Shown here piece after piece: positions 46,601 through 55,857 of a DNA stretch of 64,000 bases (positions are counted from its first letter, which is position 1; every line of letters begins with the position of its first letter). Both the position numbers and the translations under genes were made by a program. Source of the DNA: JAJDZL01 sp965221175 (GTDB taxonomy: Bacteria; Pseudomonadota; Gammaproteobacteria; Arenicellales; JAJDZL01); NCBI GenBank assembly GCA_965221175.1, contig OZ244867.1:2914001-2978000 (forward strand). The letters are read 5' to 3'. Below the pieces are notes generated by a model. The model did no database searches. It was not told where the DNA came from and was given only the letters and a program-made list of their open reading frames with translations.

Positions 46601-47155
46601 CGAAACTTCATTGCCGCCGTTAGCTACATTCAGGTGGCGTTGAATGGCATTGAGCTTCTCGGTGCTCTTGGATGGACTGAATTTCGCCTGATGGACATGC
46701 GTGAAAAATTCATCAACGTTTTTGGTATGCCTTGCCTGGTTCAGAAGCCACTGTACGTTGCGTGCATCGATTGCACTGAGCGGGCCTGTAATCAACGCGA
46801 TGATATCCTTGTTTCTTGTGAACACCTTGGGATTTTTGAAATCATTCCAGGCGGCCTGTAAAAACTCCGCAAAAAAAACATTACTTGGAGTAACTGCAAT
46901 GGAATACTTGACTTGACCAAGAAGTTTCCGTCGTTGCTTGCTACTTGGGTTTTCAACGACAACCACAAGATCGTCTGTGTCGAAACCGTCGATCTTGCCC
47001 TGGAGTTTGATTTCCGCAATAGGCCAGCAGGGAAGACAGGGGGCGTGCCCCCCGGTGAGCATCAATGCGACAAAAGATGCCTGCACATGCGCTTCAAAAT
47101 GAAAGCCGCCGCCGCCAGTTGAAAAAGGACTGCTGAGCTTCTTGCTCTTGCTCAT
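43619..47155 (-). CDS. 1178-residue BREX-embedded protein with N-terminal nuclease-like domain
   Basis: Not a core BREX family. N-terminal GGGGFHFEAHVQASFVAL (about 14-31) and later IDGFDTDDLVVVVE followed by LLGQVKYSI (about 80-87) resemble a PD-(D/E)XK nuclease site (Asp, then Gln/Glu-x-Lys), as in DUF4297/Cap4-type N-terminal effectors. The remaining 1000 residues are helix-rich with repeated Trp/Leu-containing units, like a HEAT/TPR sensor scaffold. No Walker A was found, so it is unlike classical STAND ATPases. It overlaps the pglX stop (ATGA) and precedes pglZ, so it is expressed as part of BREX. Probably an independent effector or accessory nuclease nested in the operon. Confidence 0.7.
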   Translation of the reverse strand: MSKSKKLSSPFSTGGGGFHFEAHVQASFVALMLTGGHAPCLPCWPIAEIKLQGKIDGFDTDDLVVVVENPSSKQRRKLLGQVKYSIAVTPSNVFFAEFLQAAWNDFKNPKVFTRNKDIIALITGPLSAIDARNVQWLLNQARHTKNVDEFFTHVHQAKFSPSKSTEKLNAIQRHLNVANGGNEVSCDELYEFLNHFHILSYDLGNEYGVALSLLYSHISQYQRHEPQWVWSRVVDIVQTWNQDAGTITPGNLPEDLLEAFKQKTVEEMPEEFKAAQKEPITDWTQHPDATYLAQAVLIGAWNERTQGDLDTITQLLGISYDEWLNKAREILHTPNSPLSLKNGIWKVVDRAELWSQLGSRIFDQNLSTFRSLAVSTLAEPDPAFELPTEERYTASIHGNVLECSQVLRKGIAEGLAIISSMPDACSNCSHREVETTCILVMREILSDADWVRWGSLNSLLPTLAEAAPSEFLDAVEKALRLIPCPFDELFAQEGNGITGGSYLTGLLWALESLAWDEQNLVRVCVVLGELASHDPGGQWANRPSNSLATILLPWFPQTLASVDKRKVAVRTLLNEWPEIAWNLIIQLLPGQLQTSFGSHKPSWRMIIPDKREKGVTHQEYWQQISFYAELAVTVAGHDSDRLSALIDSFDKLPQPAFDQLIEVLASPPISALPEKQRLSLWNHLKKFTNKHRRFSDTKWALPEDLIIRLELVSEQLAPTNPFHLYQYLFTDREFDLYEENGDWEEQRKKLEALRVEAILEIFQQDGVEGVIRFAESVASPNQVGLALGVIADDVIEQALLPQFLDTPDNNHKALASSFIWRRYHDKNWEWCDKIDKSGWAPAQIGQFLAYLPLAKEVWDGASLWLQEHEREYWSRTGVSTLQADGDLAVAVEKLIEHGRPHAAIDCIARIRYTEQTIDIDQCAQALIAALSSSEPTYTIDEYDIVELIKFLQADPSVNQDDQFTVEWAYLPLLNQLGTAPLLLESRLANHPEFFCQVVQLIYRSKREDQPSKKPTKESKAMATNAWQLLHEWKTPPGTQKDGTFNEEQFTEWLQRAKLLSTESGHLEVALTHVGQVLIHAPTDSDGLWIHRAVATALNDRAADELRNGFRMGTYNSRGAHVVDPTGKPEKELAEKFRSKAEKIENAGFQRFSVTLRDLADSYDREAEQIIAEHKLEEE

Positions 47156-50100
47156 TCGGCGGTCTCTCGTGCGTCGCGTTTCTCGGATAAAGTCAGGTGG
47201 TGATCGTTAATGCGGTCGCTGTTGAACACGTTGAACCAAAGCGTGGATTCCACGTCCTTGCCACGGTCCTTGTTCCAGTTGATATTGGGTTTGTCGCGCA
47301 GAACGCCTGCACCTTTCTTGCCGACATCCGACACAGTCAGGAACGGTCGGATATTAAGGCGCACACCGTCGTTGAGATCCGGGCCCCAGCCGGTAGACTG
47401 CTTTTCCAGCGGCTTCCAGCGTATGAAGATGTCGTAGGGGGATTCGCCTTCGAGGATTAATTCCAGCTTTTTCTTGAGGTTCTCTGCGGCTGCTAGCCGC
47501 TCTTGTGCTCCGTCCACGCCGCTGGCAATGTCCTGCTTCTGGCGGGTGATCCAGTCGCCCAAGTAGGTGTAGATCAGGGTCTGCAGCAGCTTGGCGTCAA
47601 ACTTGTGGTAATTGACTAGGGCTGCGAAGCCGTCGCGCAGGCCATCCCAAATGTGCCAAATGAAGGGACGATGCTGGAACAACTTGCAGTGTTGGGTAAA
47701 GAACTTCTCCCGCAGCCAAGTCTCGAGTGTTTTATCCGCGTGATCAGTGCTCTTCAGTAGTGCGGCCACGGTATCATTTGACCAGTTATCGCCATAGGCG
47801 GCAGCCAGTAGGTTCAATAAGCGGTCGGACGCAGAAGCCTCACCTCGCACTGGTGGAATGCAGACGATGCCGTCGTCATCGGTATAGCTAGCCAAGTTTT
47901 CACATTGATGGACCCATTCGCGCTGCTCGTCAGCCAATTCCATGTTGGCATCCAGCTCGGCAGGCCAGCGATAACTTAGTAAACGGGCAACAGCGATGTG
48001 CAGCACGGTGTCATCAATACGTAGCGGGCCGCGGATGGTCCACTTTTGCTCCTCATTCCAGACCACGGAGCCACAGGGGTGGCCGTGGAAAATCCATTGA
48101 ATGGGATCGTTTGTGTAAGGATTGGGTAGACCGTTGGGGTATTTTGCTGCGGCGATATTGGTCCAGTGGTCAAAGTCAAATGGAACTTTGACCAAGGTGG
48201 CGTTTGTAACAGATAACTTTTGATCAATTCGCCGCACTGCTTCGTTGTATTCAGGTGAAGAGCAAAAGCACCACGCGGCCGGGAGAAACAATTCATCTTT
48301 TGTAATGATAGCCGCTGTATTGTTGTCGAAGCTATTGGCTGTATGCAGAGTTGCCGGAATTTGCCTCATTTGGGCGGCCGCGATCCCCCATTTGTCCCAT
48401 GCTTCTAGTCCCTGCACTCTAGCCGATGGTGAAGTTGCCAATTTCCCACTCCCGTCTTCCCAGTACAAAACATTCATCTTGCCACCGAAGTGACAGGTTT
48501 CCTTTACCGTGCTTTGCTGAAAAATCCAATTTACGCTATCAATAATTCCTATCTCCCAAAAAAATCGACCGAAACGTGGATAGTCAGCCGTAGCGATGCC
48601 CTGAAATCCAGACGCTATCGTTCCGAAAAGCGCAGTGTCACCAGCTGAATCTAGTGTCACTCTTGCATCAGGATTCTCCAATTGCTTCGCCTGTTTGACG
48701 CTTTTGATATTTGCTGTCAGCAACTGTGCGGATTTTTCGGCGGCGGTGCGTGGCTCAGAAACATCCACGCCACGAATCAAGTTGCCGTCTTCGGCATCAC
48801 TAAAAAGTTCGCCTGATTCTTCTATTGAATTGCCACGGCTTAGACAGATCATCGCAACGAAGGCACCTGCTGCTGCTGTTGAGTCAAACCCACCTTCACC
48901 CAAACGAGCAATCAAATGCCAGGTGTTGGTTTTCAGCAATTTCTCACGGAACTTTTTGTAACTGGTCAGGAAAAGCCAATTCTGTGGTAACACGATGCTG
49001 GAAGTACCTCCGTCGATGCAAAGTTCTAAGCAACGATCGAGAAATACAGTTGCCAAATCATTTTTTGCAGCAAAATAGTGTCTTTTGCAGAAATCTCGCA
49101 ACCGCTCATTTTGCTTGCCTCTCGCAAGATAAGGTACGTTTGTAATCACCCATTGATAGCGCCGTGTAAGCAGGGTTGTGGCCTTAGCCAGCCCCTGAGC
49201 AACCACTGCAACCTCCTGCTGATCTTCGATTTGCTCCTGATTCAGCGCCTGTTCCAGTGCACTGGAGAGTTTATCCCACTGCGCAAGCTTGGCGGCGTCA
49301 GTTTTTCCTGGATTAAGTAGACTTCCCAACATCGGCGCATCCTTGAAAGCGTCATGCAGCGAGTCCATCGCAATCCGCAAGTTGTGCCTGCCCATTGCCA
49401 ACTGCTTCCACTCGTCCTTGGACACGCTGATCGATAAGCCAGAGCAAGCAACATTCAATTTTGGCAATACTCGGTAGCCGCCCGCATCTGGGTATTTCCA
49501 CGCCGTAAGAGCTAGAGCGAAGGCGGCTAGTTCCACGCACCGTTGATCCAATTCCAAGCCATGGATGTTTTCCCGCAATACTGCATCTACCCCCTCCTTT
49601 GCCGAAAGGCCATCGAGTTTCATGCGCATGGGCACTAGCATCAGGAAAGCCGCCACGAGAAAGTGGCCCGAGCCGCAACAGGGGTCGAGTGTCTTAATTT
49701 CGGCTAGCTGCTCCGGCCAGCCATCAAAAGTTCCGGCTGCCGGCGCCCAAGTTCCATCCTCCAGCTGCACAATTCGGAGATACTTCAAAGGAACACCAGG
49801 AATAGACGACTTCTTCCGCAGTTCCTCTTCGCTGTTGGCGTTATGGAGGTCGCTCTCGGTGAGCCGTCTTGCCGTCCACCAAGCTTCCAAGGAGTTATCG
49901 AGCAGGAAGTTGACCATATAAGGCTCGGTGAAGAGCTGGGTCACAGCGGGCAACTCTCGTGCGCCAATCTTGACCTCGGAAACGTTGATTTCATCCTTCT
50001 TCTTGGCTTGCCAGAATTGGTAGACCCAACCGAGGCTGTCGGAGGCCGTGAATACGTCCAATGGCATGTGAGCTACCATGCGCTCCAGCTTCTGCTGGTG

Positions 50101-50589
50101 CTCCGGCGGCAAGGTCAGTTGGAAGGCTGGTGAATCAAGTCGAAAAATCTGTGGCAGCATACGAGCGGCGAAACGGGCGGCCAGTTCCCAACAGTTCGCC
50201 GCGCCTTCATCGGTAGCGAGGTCTTCACACTCTTCGAGGGTGACCGACACGGGGCCATCTGGATCGGGATACATCAATAGATTGTTCTCGGCTAAGAAAC
50301 GGGCAAACAGCATTCGGTGCCAGTGCTCGTAGGCGACTTTTTCTATAAGACGATCGGTAGCCTGTTCACCATTCGGTTTTCGGTTGTCACCCAACTGCCG
50401 TCCATGCGCCCGCAGGCGGCGGCGTAGGTCGCGATCGGATTCGTTCAGATACGAATAGGGGGTGGGTTCCCCTACGCCAATCTGTTCCAATGCGGCCTGG
50501 GCAGCGTATTCGGTCGTCTCACGCGCATCCTTGATGGTACGCTCGAGTCGATTTCTCAATGTTTTGTCCAGCGGCTGCATGTTCTTCAT
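47152..50589 (-). CDS. pglX: BREX adenine-specific DNA methyltransferase PglX
   Basis: 1145 residues. The SAM-binding motif I is DPCCGSGHFLVAAF (about 301-314) and the catalytic motif IV is NVPY (about 480), as in BREX type 1 PglX. A long C-terminal target-recognition region follows. It methylates one strand of a non-palindromic site to mark self DNA and is required for defence in studied systems. Frame is intact. It ends overlapping the nuclease-like gene. Confidence 0.95.
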   Translation of the reverse strand: MKNMQPLDKTLRNRLERTIKDARETTEYAAQAALEQIGVGEPTPYSYLNESDRDLRRRLRAHGRQLGDNRKPNGEQATDRLIEKVAYEHWHRMLFARFLAENNLLMYPDPDGPVSVTLEECEDLATDEGAANCWELAARFAARMLPQIFRLDSPAFQLTLPPEHQQKLERMVAHMPLDVFTASDSLGWVYQFWQAKKKDEINVSEVKIGARELPAVTQLFTEPYMVNFLLDNSLEAWWTARRLTESDLHNANSEEELRKKSSIPGVPLKYLRIVQLEDGTWAPAAGTFDGWPEQLAEIKTLDPCCGSGHFLVAAFLMLVPMRMKLDGLSAKEGVDAVLRENIHGLELDQRCVELAAFALALTAWKYPDAGGYRVLPKLNVACSGLSISVSKDEWKQLAMGRHNLRIAMDSLHDAFKDAPMLGSLLNPGKTDAAKLAQWDKLSSALEQALNQEQIEDQQEVAVVAQGLAKATTLLTRRYQWVITNVPYLARGKQNERLRDFCKRHYFAAKNDLATVFLDRCLELCIDGGTSSIVLPQNWLFLTSYKKFREKLLKTNTWHLIARLGEGGFDSTAAAGAFVAMICLSRGNSIEESGELFSDAEDGNLIRGVDVSEPRTAAEKSAQLLTANIKSVKQAKQLENPDARVTLDSAGDTALFGTIASGFQGIATADYPRFGRFFWEIGIIDSVNWIFQQSTVKETCHFGGKMNVLYWEDGSGKLATSPSARVQGLEAWDKWGIAAAQMRQIPATLHTANSFDNNTAAIITKDELFLPAAWCFCSSPEYNEAVRRIDQKLSVTNATLVKVPFDFDHWTNIAAAKYPNGLPNPYTNDPIQWIFHGHPCGSVVWNEEQKWTIRGPLRIDDTVLHIAVARLLSYRWPAELDANMELADEQREWVHQCENLASYTDDDGIVCIPPVRGEASASDRLLNLLAAAYGDNWSNDTVAALLKSTDHADKTLETWLREKFFTQHCKLFQHRPFIWHIWDGLRDGFAALVNYHKFDAKLLQTLIYTYLGDWITRQKQDIASGVDGAQERLAAAENLKKKLELILEGESPYDIFIRWKPLEKQSTGWGPDLNDGVRLNIRPFLTVSDVGKKGAGVLRDKPNINWNKDRGKDVESTLWFNVFNSDRINDHHLTLSEKRDARETAE

Positions 50590-50656
50590 CTATCCAATTG
50601 AAGCAGCAATGCTAATACAGCATTAATATGAGCGTTAATTTATTCTAATGCTTGTT

Positions 50657-52390
50657 TTAATGCTGATCAGCATAAACGGTATCATCCTTAAGTTCATGTC
50701 GTGCATATTTGCCTCGCCCTGGAGGTTGAAGATCAGGGTTTTCCTGCCGCAACTCGGTCATCAACCGGTGTACCTGATTCCGATCAAAGCGGGTGATTTG
50801 CCGGATCTCTTTATTGCTCAAGCCCGGCTCACTCCGACGGCTACGCTCCATCAAAATGCTCAGCACTCGAGTTTTGGCGGCCTCCCAATCAATGCGTCGG
50901 CGTGCTTCACCTTGACCGCCTTCAGCCAAGCGGTTGTACAGGTCCGGGTGGATACACCAGTAGGCTCCCCGCCCCTTGCCGCCGTGTTCGATGTAACCTG
51001 CAGACTCCATACCCGAGAGCCTCTCGCGGATTTGGGGTTCACTCCGTTGGCAAAGAGTCGCGGCTGTGCCGGTGTCTACCTCCGGGTGCTGAAGCAGGTA
51101 CTGCAACAGCAACAGTTCGTCCACACCCAGGTTGCGTTCGTGCCTACTCTCCTCGGCTACGAACAGGCGAAAAGCAGATTTCAAGTCCCCTTTGGGAAAG
51201 TCCACCAAAACGGATTCGCCGATTTCGCGAATGTAAGGCGGCTCCTTGCCTTCAATAAGTAAGGCGGAAAACATGCGGTTTATCCCTAAATTGCTACGGT
51301 TGACAAGGCGCAGACGAGTTAGAGCCTCAACCAGCAAAGGGTTCCTAGCTGCGGGTTGATGATGAAGAATATTGCCGGGCGTAATACCGGCGATAAAACT
51401 GCCGTTATTACTGATTTCCAGCCGGTTGGGATACACCTTGACCATCACCGGTCCCGCTATGCGCAGGTCAGCGTGGCAGAACGCATTCATCAACGCTTCC
51501 CGCACGGCAATTTCTGGCCAGGTGCGATATTCATAGTGAAACATGCCCTGTTTGTAGGTGGTGATGGGGTTGAAGGGCACCAGCAGCTCTTCTATGCGCT
51601 GCACAGACAAGGGTAAAGCGCTGATGCGATCTTCTCGGACACCATAATCGGTATCGGAAGTCATCTGCAGGAAGGTCCAGTTATGACCGGGCAGGTATTC
51701 TCGGATGGCGGCTTCAGTGCCCGCCAGCAGGAGTGCAGTCCGAGTGAGTTTGTCGTGCCTGATTAGTCCAAGCGCGGCAAGCAACTCTGCATCGGAAAGT
51801 CGGAGCAAATCATCTGGGGCTCTCTCCTTGCGAGCCTGATTCCGGAGAGCTTCTAACGCGGCGGCAGACAGCAGTGCGGCATCCACCTTAGCGACGGGTT
51901 CTGCCGTGTAGTCGGTTTCTCCTGTTTCGACGCCTATTTTTCGCCTCAATGTGCCTGTTAACGGCACACAATCCTTGCTGATGCGAATCGTGCCTCGGCC
52001 AGCGGTATCCGTGTAGGGTGGTATGCCAGGGTAGATTTGCATCAATAGCAAACGGCCAGTACCCTCCGGTACAGCCAGTTCTTCGAATACTGGGGTTATT
52101 TTGGGATCGGTCATGTCATACACTGCCTTTTTAAGCAGATTCGAGTCGATTTCCGGCGACACACCCAAAATGGTCTGGTCGCGACCCTGAATTCGGTCTG
52201 CTACGCCGAATACGACGGTACCGCCGCCGCCATTGGCCATGCAAACCGCCATGTGCACGACTGTTTTTACGGCGTTATCCCGACTATTCAGGTCCCACTG
52301 TTTGAAGTCGAGATCCTGATCCTCCAGATCATGGGCGACGCAGTAATCCAGCTCTACAAGTAGCGTTTCGATATTGGCGGCGGTTCGCAT
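50657..52390 (-). CDS. Schlafen/AlbA_2-type ATP-binding protein in BREX operon
   Basis: 577 residues. N-terminal LDFKQWDLNSRDNAVKTV and MANGGGGTVVFGVAD (about 25-62) are the AlbA_2 (Schlafen-like) domain. The middle REALMNAFCHAD and VKVYPNRLEISNNG (about 288-330) are the HATPase_c_4 module. C-terminal winged-helix segments (about 410-560) suggest DNA binding. Such proteins occur in DNA-related and defence loci, often as regulators or nucleic-acid-directed factors. Placed between brxC and pglX (gaps 15 and 67 bp) it is co-transcribed. It is not a canonical type 1 BREX component, so it marks a variant. Confidence 0.85.
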   Translation of the reverse strand: MRTAANIETLLVELDYCVAHDLEDQDLDFKQWDLNSRDNAVKTVVHMAVCMANGGGGTVVFGVADRIQGRDQTILGVSPEIDSNLLKKAVYDMTDPKITPVFEELAVPEGTGRLLLMQIYPGIPPYTDTAGRGTIRISKDCVPLTGTLRRKIGVETGETDYTAEPVAKVDAALLSAAALEALRNQARKERAPDDLLRLSDAELLAALGLIRHDKLTRTALLLAGTEAAIREYLPGHNWTFLQMTSDTDYGVREDRISALPLSVQRIEELLVPFNPITTYKQGMFHYEYRTWPEIAVREALMNAFCHADLRIAGPVMVKVYPNRLEISNNGSFIAGITPGNILHHQPAARNPLLVEALTRLRLVNRSNLGINRMFSALLIEGKEPPYIREIGESVLVDFPKGDLKSAFRLFVAEESRHERNLGVDELLLLQYLLQHPEVDTGTAATLCQRSEPQIRERLSGMESAGYIEHGGKGRGAYWCIHPDLYNRLAEGGQGEARRRIDWEAAKTRVLSILMERSRRSEPGLSNKEIRQITRFDRNQVHRLMTELRQENPDLQPPGRGKYARHELKDDTVYADQH

Positions 52391-52405
52391 GATCTGGATA
52401 GCCCT

Positions 52406-55400
52406 TTATTTGATCGATACTGGGCCTTTGGCCAGCGCAGCCTTGAGTTGTCCCTTCACTTCTTCAGCCCAAGCATCGATTTCGTCGCTCGTTTTCAGGG
52501 TACGACGAGGTACATTCACAAACTGAATTTCGGGTTCGCACAGCTCGGCAGCACCAATCGCGACATTGTCAAAGCGGCCGGGCATCGCCGCAACGCGGTC
52601 GGTAAACATCGACAAACTGCAGCAGTCCAGGGTGGTCAGTACATGGTTAGTCGACTTCACCTCCACCTTGGGCCAAGCGGCTATCGTGAGTCGCTGTTCA
52701 GACAATAGTTGATTCCGCTGTTCTGGTTCCAATTGTTGCCAATTGCTATTGTCTGCAAGACGCTGCATGCCTTGTTCGTGACGGGAGGAATATTCGTCAT
52801 CGAGCTTGTTGAGTGCATCGCGCAGCAGTTGGGTCAGGTTGGTGATCAGCGGCACGACAAGATCCGGGTCCTCGAGTAGCTGGCGCTGCTGTTCAATGGT
52901 GTTCACTTGGGCTAAAATGACCTGAGCGTCCTGAAGTTCCAGGGCGTGGGCCATCAGGCATTTCAATACATTCCAGTTGGGCCAGCGTCTGTCGGTGCGT
53001 TCAGCGAGATCGGTCCAGTTATCGATGCTGTTGCCCAGTTCCTCCCGCCGGTTGAAGACGGTAATCAGTTGCTCATTACCCGTCGTGAGGGAGATATCGT
53101 TGAGGAACGTGGTGTTCGGTTTGGCCAGTTTCGGAGCCTCGCCGCCAGCCTTATCAGCGAACTCCAGCATTTTCTGCAGGAACTGCGGTATATTGGCTAA
53201 TTCCTCTCCTTGCTTGGCCTGGAGCCCGATCTTCTGCAGCAGCTTGCGGATCTGGATGCGTTGGGCAGTGGTGACGGTAGTGGATTCCACCTTGAACATC
53301 ACCTTGCCAATTGATTTGCGCTCCAGTTCCTTTGGGTCGATTGTTTGGCCGCGTTCGTCTTGCGCGCGAATCAACTCGGCTACCAACAGCACTTGTAATC
53401 CACCGTCAACGGCATCACGAGACCATCCATAGGGTGAAGACTCGAATTGGGTGCGGACGTCCACTCCCTTTTTGCCACCGGCGATAGAACCGAGAATGGC
53501 TTTACACACGAGGTTCTTGGCAGGTTCACCTTCGTCGCTTACCGCTTTTAGCGCATCGGGAGCACCTTTCTGGGCTCTTTCATAAACCTTGGACCAGCCC
53601 ACGTGGTCAGCGATGTGAAACTGAGGGTAGAGCCGTTGCAGAGCGTTACTAGAGGCCTCCAGCACCATCTCCTGCAGATCACTGCCGAGGATTTCATTAC
53701 CGCCACCCTGAAAGACGTGAGCTCCAGAGAATGCTTCTTCGAGGAGATCGCGAATCTTGTCTTCTGCCGTCTGCTTGGTGGTCTCCATGGCCGAACGGGC
53801 TTCGACGCCTTCGGCAGTGTTGGGAGCACCGCGCTTATCCAGCGTGGCGCTAGCGGCCTTATAGTTGATGAGATGATGGCGAAAGTCATCGGCCGAACGC
53901 TTGGGGATAAACATAAAAACTATTGGAGACTGATTGCCTACTTGTCTTGAGTCGGCCCGCACCGAGTTTTCGTCAATGCTCCATCCGTCACGAACCCAAA
54001 TGAGAATACGCTGTTCGATGCCGGTGGAAAGCTGGGCGTCAAACACCGGATAGATGTCACGAGCGACTTTCGAGTTGCCGTGGGTAAGAGAGAGTTTGCT
54101 TATTATCTCGCCGAATTTCTTTCGGATACGATCGTCGCGTTCTGCGTCGATGCGGTGCGCTTCGTTAGACAACACGGAGCGTTGGCTCTGGAATTCGTCG
54201 CTCCACGCCGCACTCTCTTCGGTTTGGATTCGGAATTCATCACCAACCTTCATTAACAACTCGCAATTATCGAGCAGGTTAGGCAACTTGCTACGCAAAC
54301 TGCTGCTATCGTAAGAAATATTTTCGACTAGTAGATCGGCGAGGGTATCAATGGTGGCACGGATTCCGATCTCGCTGTTCTGGCGACCGAGCTTGTTGAT
54401 TAGAAATACGAGACCGCAGGCGCGTGCCAAAAGCTGTTCTTCCTCCGAGCCCTCGTTCCAACTCATCGTCTTTTCGTGAACCTTACGCGGCAGAATACGT
54501 GACTGGAGCAATTTATCGGCAGAGTCGAAATATAGATAATCGGCTGGTACTACATTGCCCAAGGGTTTTCTAAGATTGGTCTGGATAACTTTGTGAACTA
54601 TGCTGAGCTGGTTGCGGAGCTGGCTGTCGGTTCCGGTCTGATCCAAGACCCGGAGGGTGCTTTCCCAGAAACGACGACGCACTGGCAGAATGGGATAGTC
54701 CTGAGGGAAATGAGGAATGTCGTCCTGCCTGTGACCAATGGTCGTATCTGCCAGATGCCGAGAAATTTCGCCCAAGTTGGTTTGCATGATCTGTTCAATG
54801 TGCGTCTTTGCTCCCGGCTTCTTGGCAAGAATGACCTGACGTATAACCGCGTCGACATCGGTATCAGAGAGTTCCACACGGATGGTGAACCGCCCCTCTA
54901 ACTTTTTCAGGTTGCTGGTGCCGGCCACAGCTGTCTGACCGGTGCCGATCAAAAGCAGTTTGTCGCCAATGTTCTTGCAGCAGGCTTCCACAGCCTCCTG
55001 GACGTCAATGGAGCGCTGGCTGTCTTCGCCGATGTACTGTTGCACCTCGTCGAGCACCACCAATGTCAGCGGGAATTTGCCATCCTTCGTTAGTGCCTGA
55101 CGAATGGCCTTTATCATGTTATCACTGGAAACGTCCTGAACGAAAGGGTAGAGATTATTCAGGGTTTCGACACAGGATGTGGGTGATGTAAAGAGCTTGG
55201 GCTTGGCCTGAACCAAGGCCTCGTGAAGGCCCTCAGCCACGTAAAAGTTATCCAACTCTTCGTTCCATTCTAAGCCATTCTTCTCAACATGAGCGCGCAC
55301 CGAGTCATAGATGCCTTCGTGTTTGAGCCACATGATGAAGCGGCCAACCGAGTATTGCTCAGGCAAGCCAGCGGACTTGAAGATTATGCGCAGGAGTGCC

Positions 55401-55843
55401 AGTCGGACACTGCCACTCGCTCCCGCTCCCAGCGTGCCGGATGCAGCGTGTAAGCCTCCATGACGCTTGGCTTGGGTGCTCAGTTCCTTCAAATTATCGC
55501 GAATTTCTTGCGGCAAGTTGGCGATTGCGCGAGCCGTGGCTCCATCTTCGAAATTTGTGTCGACCCATAGCGCGCGGAGCATTTTGACGAGATGTGATTT
55601 TCCTGAACCGAAAAATCCACTGACCCAAACGGCAGGTTGCTGAGCCTGGTCGATGTTTTTCAGGTAGGTTTCGAGAATGTGAGATACCCCCTTTTCGTAT
55701 TGGCCAGCACAGACGAAGATCTCCAATTCGTGACGCAGTACCGCCATCGCCTGGCTGGTATTTTCATCATTGACACTTGCTACACCCTCATTGAGCAGTT
55801 TTCGCGTGGCCGGATCTTTTTGGTAAATATCGCGATTGTTCAT
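52406..55843 (-). CDS. brxC: BREX P-loop protein BrxC
   Basis: 1145 residues from the ATG 55841-55843 (MNNRDIYQKDPATRKLLN), preceded by AAAGGG; an upstream extension of 20 codons overlaps brxB and lacks conserved sequence. Walker A is SGFFGSGKSHLVKML (about 74-88). LTLVVLDEVQQYIGE (about 258-272) gives Walker B. A DUF499-like long C-terminal region follows. BrxC is the large ATPase of the complex, and the C-terminus is intact. The position after brxB fits type 1 order. Confidence 0.95.
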   Translation of the reverse strand: MNNRDIYQKDPATRKLLNEGVASVNDENTSQAMAVLRHELEIFVCAGQYEKGVSHILETYLKNIDQAQQPAVWVSGFFGSGKSHLVKMLRALWVDTNFEDGATARAIANLPQEIRDNLKELSTQAKRHGGLHAASGTLGAGASGSVRLALLRIIFKSAGLPEQYSVGRFIMWLKHEGIYDSVRAHVEKNGLEWNEELDNFYVAEGLHEALVQAKPKLFTSPTSCVETLNNLYPFVQDVSSDNMIKAIRQALTKDGKFPLTLVVLDEVQQYIGEDSQRSIDVQEAVEACCKNIGDKLLLIGTGQTAVAGTSNLKKLEGRFTIRVELSDTDVDAVIRQVILAKKPGAKTHIEQIMQTNLGEISRHLADTTIGHRQDDIPHFPQDYPILPVRRRFWESTLRVLDQTGTDSQLRNQLSIVHKVIQTNLRKPLGNVVPADYLYFDSADKLLQSRILPRKVHEKTMSWNEGSEEEQLLARACGLVFLINKLGRQNSEIGIRATIDTLADLLVENISYDSSSLRSKLPNLLDNCELLMKVGDEFRIQTEESAAWSDEFQSQRSVLSNEAHRIDAERDDRIRKKFGEIISKLSLTHGNSKVARDIYPVFDAQLSTGIEQRILIWVRDGWSIDENSVRADSRQVGNQSPIVFMFIPKRSADDFRHHLINYKAASATLDKRGAPNTAEGVEARSAMETTKQTAEDKIRDLLEEAFSGAHVFQGGGNEILGSDLQEMVLEASSNALQRLYPQFHIADHVGWSKVYERAQKGAPDALKAVSDEGEPAKNLVCKAILGSIAGGKKGVDVRTQFESSPYGWSRDAVDGGLQVLLVAELIRAQDERGQTIDPKELERKSIGKVMFKVESTTVTTAQRIQIRKLLQKIGLQAKQGEELANIPQFLQKMLEFADKAGGEAPKLAKPNTTFLNDISLTTGNEQLITVFNRREELGNSIDNWTDLAERTDRRWPNWNVLKCLMAHALELQDAQVILAQVNTIEQQRQLLEDPDLVVPLITNLTQLLRDALNKLDDEYSSRHEQGMQRLADNSNWQQLEPEQRNQLLSEQRLTIAAWPKVEVKSTNHVLTTLDCCSLSMFTDRVAAMPGRFDNVAIGAAELCEPEIQFVNVPRRTLKTSDEIDAWAEEVKGQLKAALAKGPVSIK

Positions 55844-55857
55844 TATTAACCCTTTGT

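Noticed and set aside
43619..47155. STAND/Avs-type NTPase call for the large BREX-embedded protein
   Set aside because: I could not find a Walker A or Walker B motif, so only the nuclease-like N-terminus is claimed.
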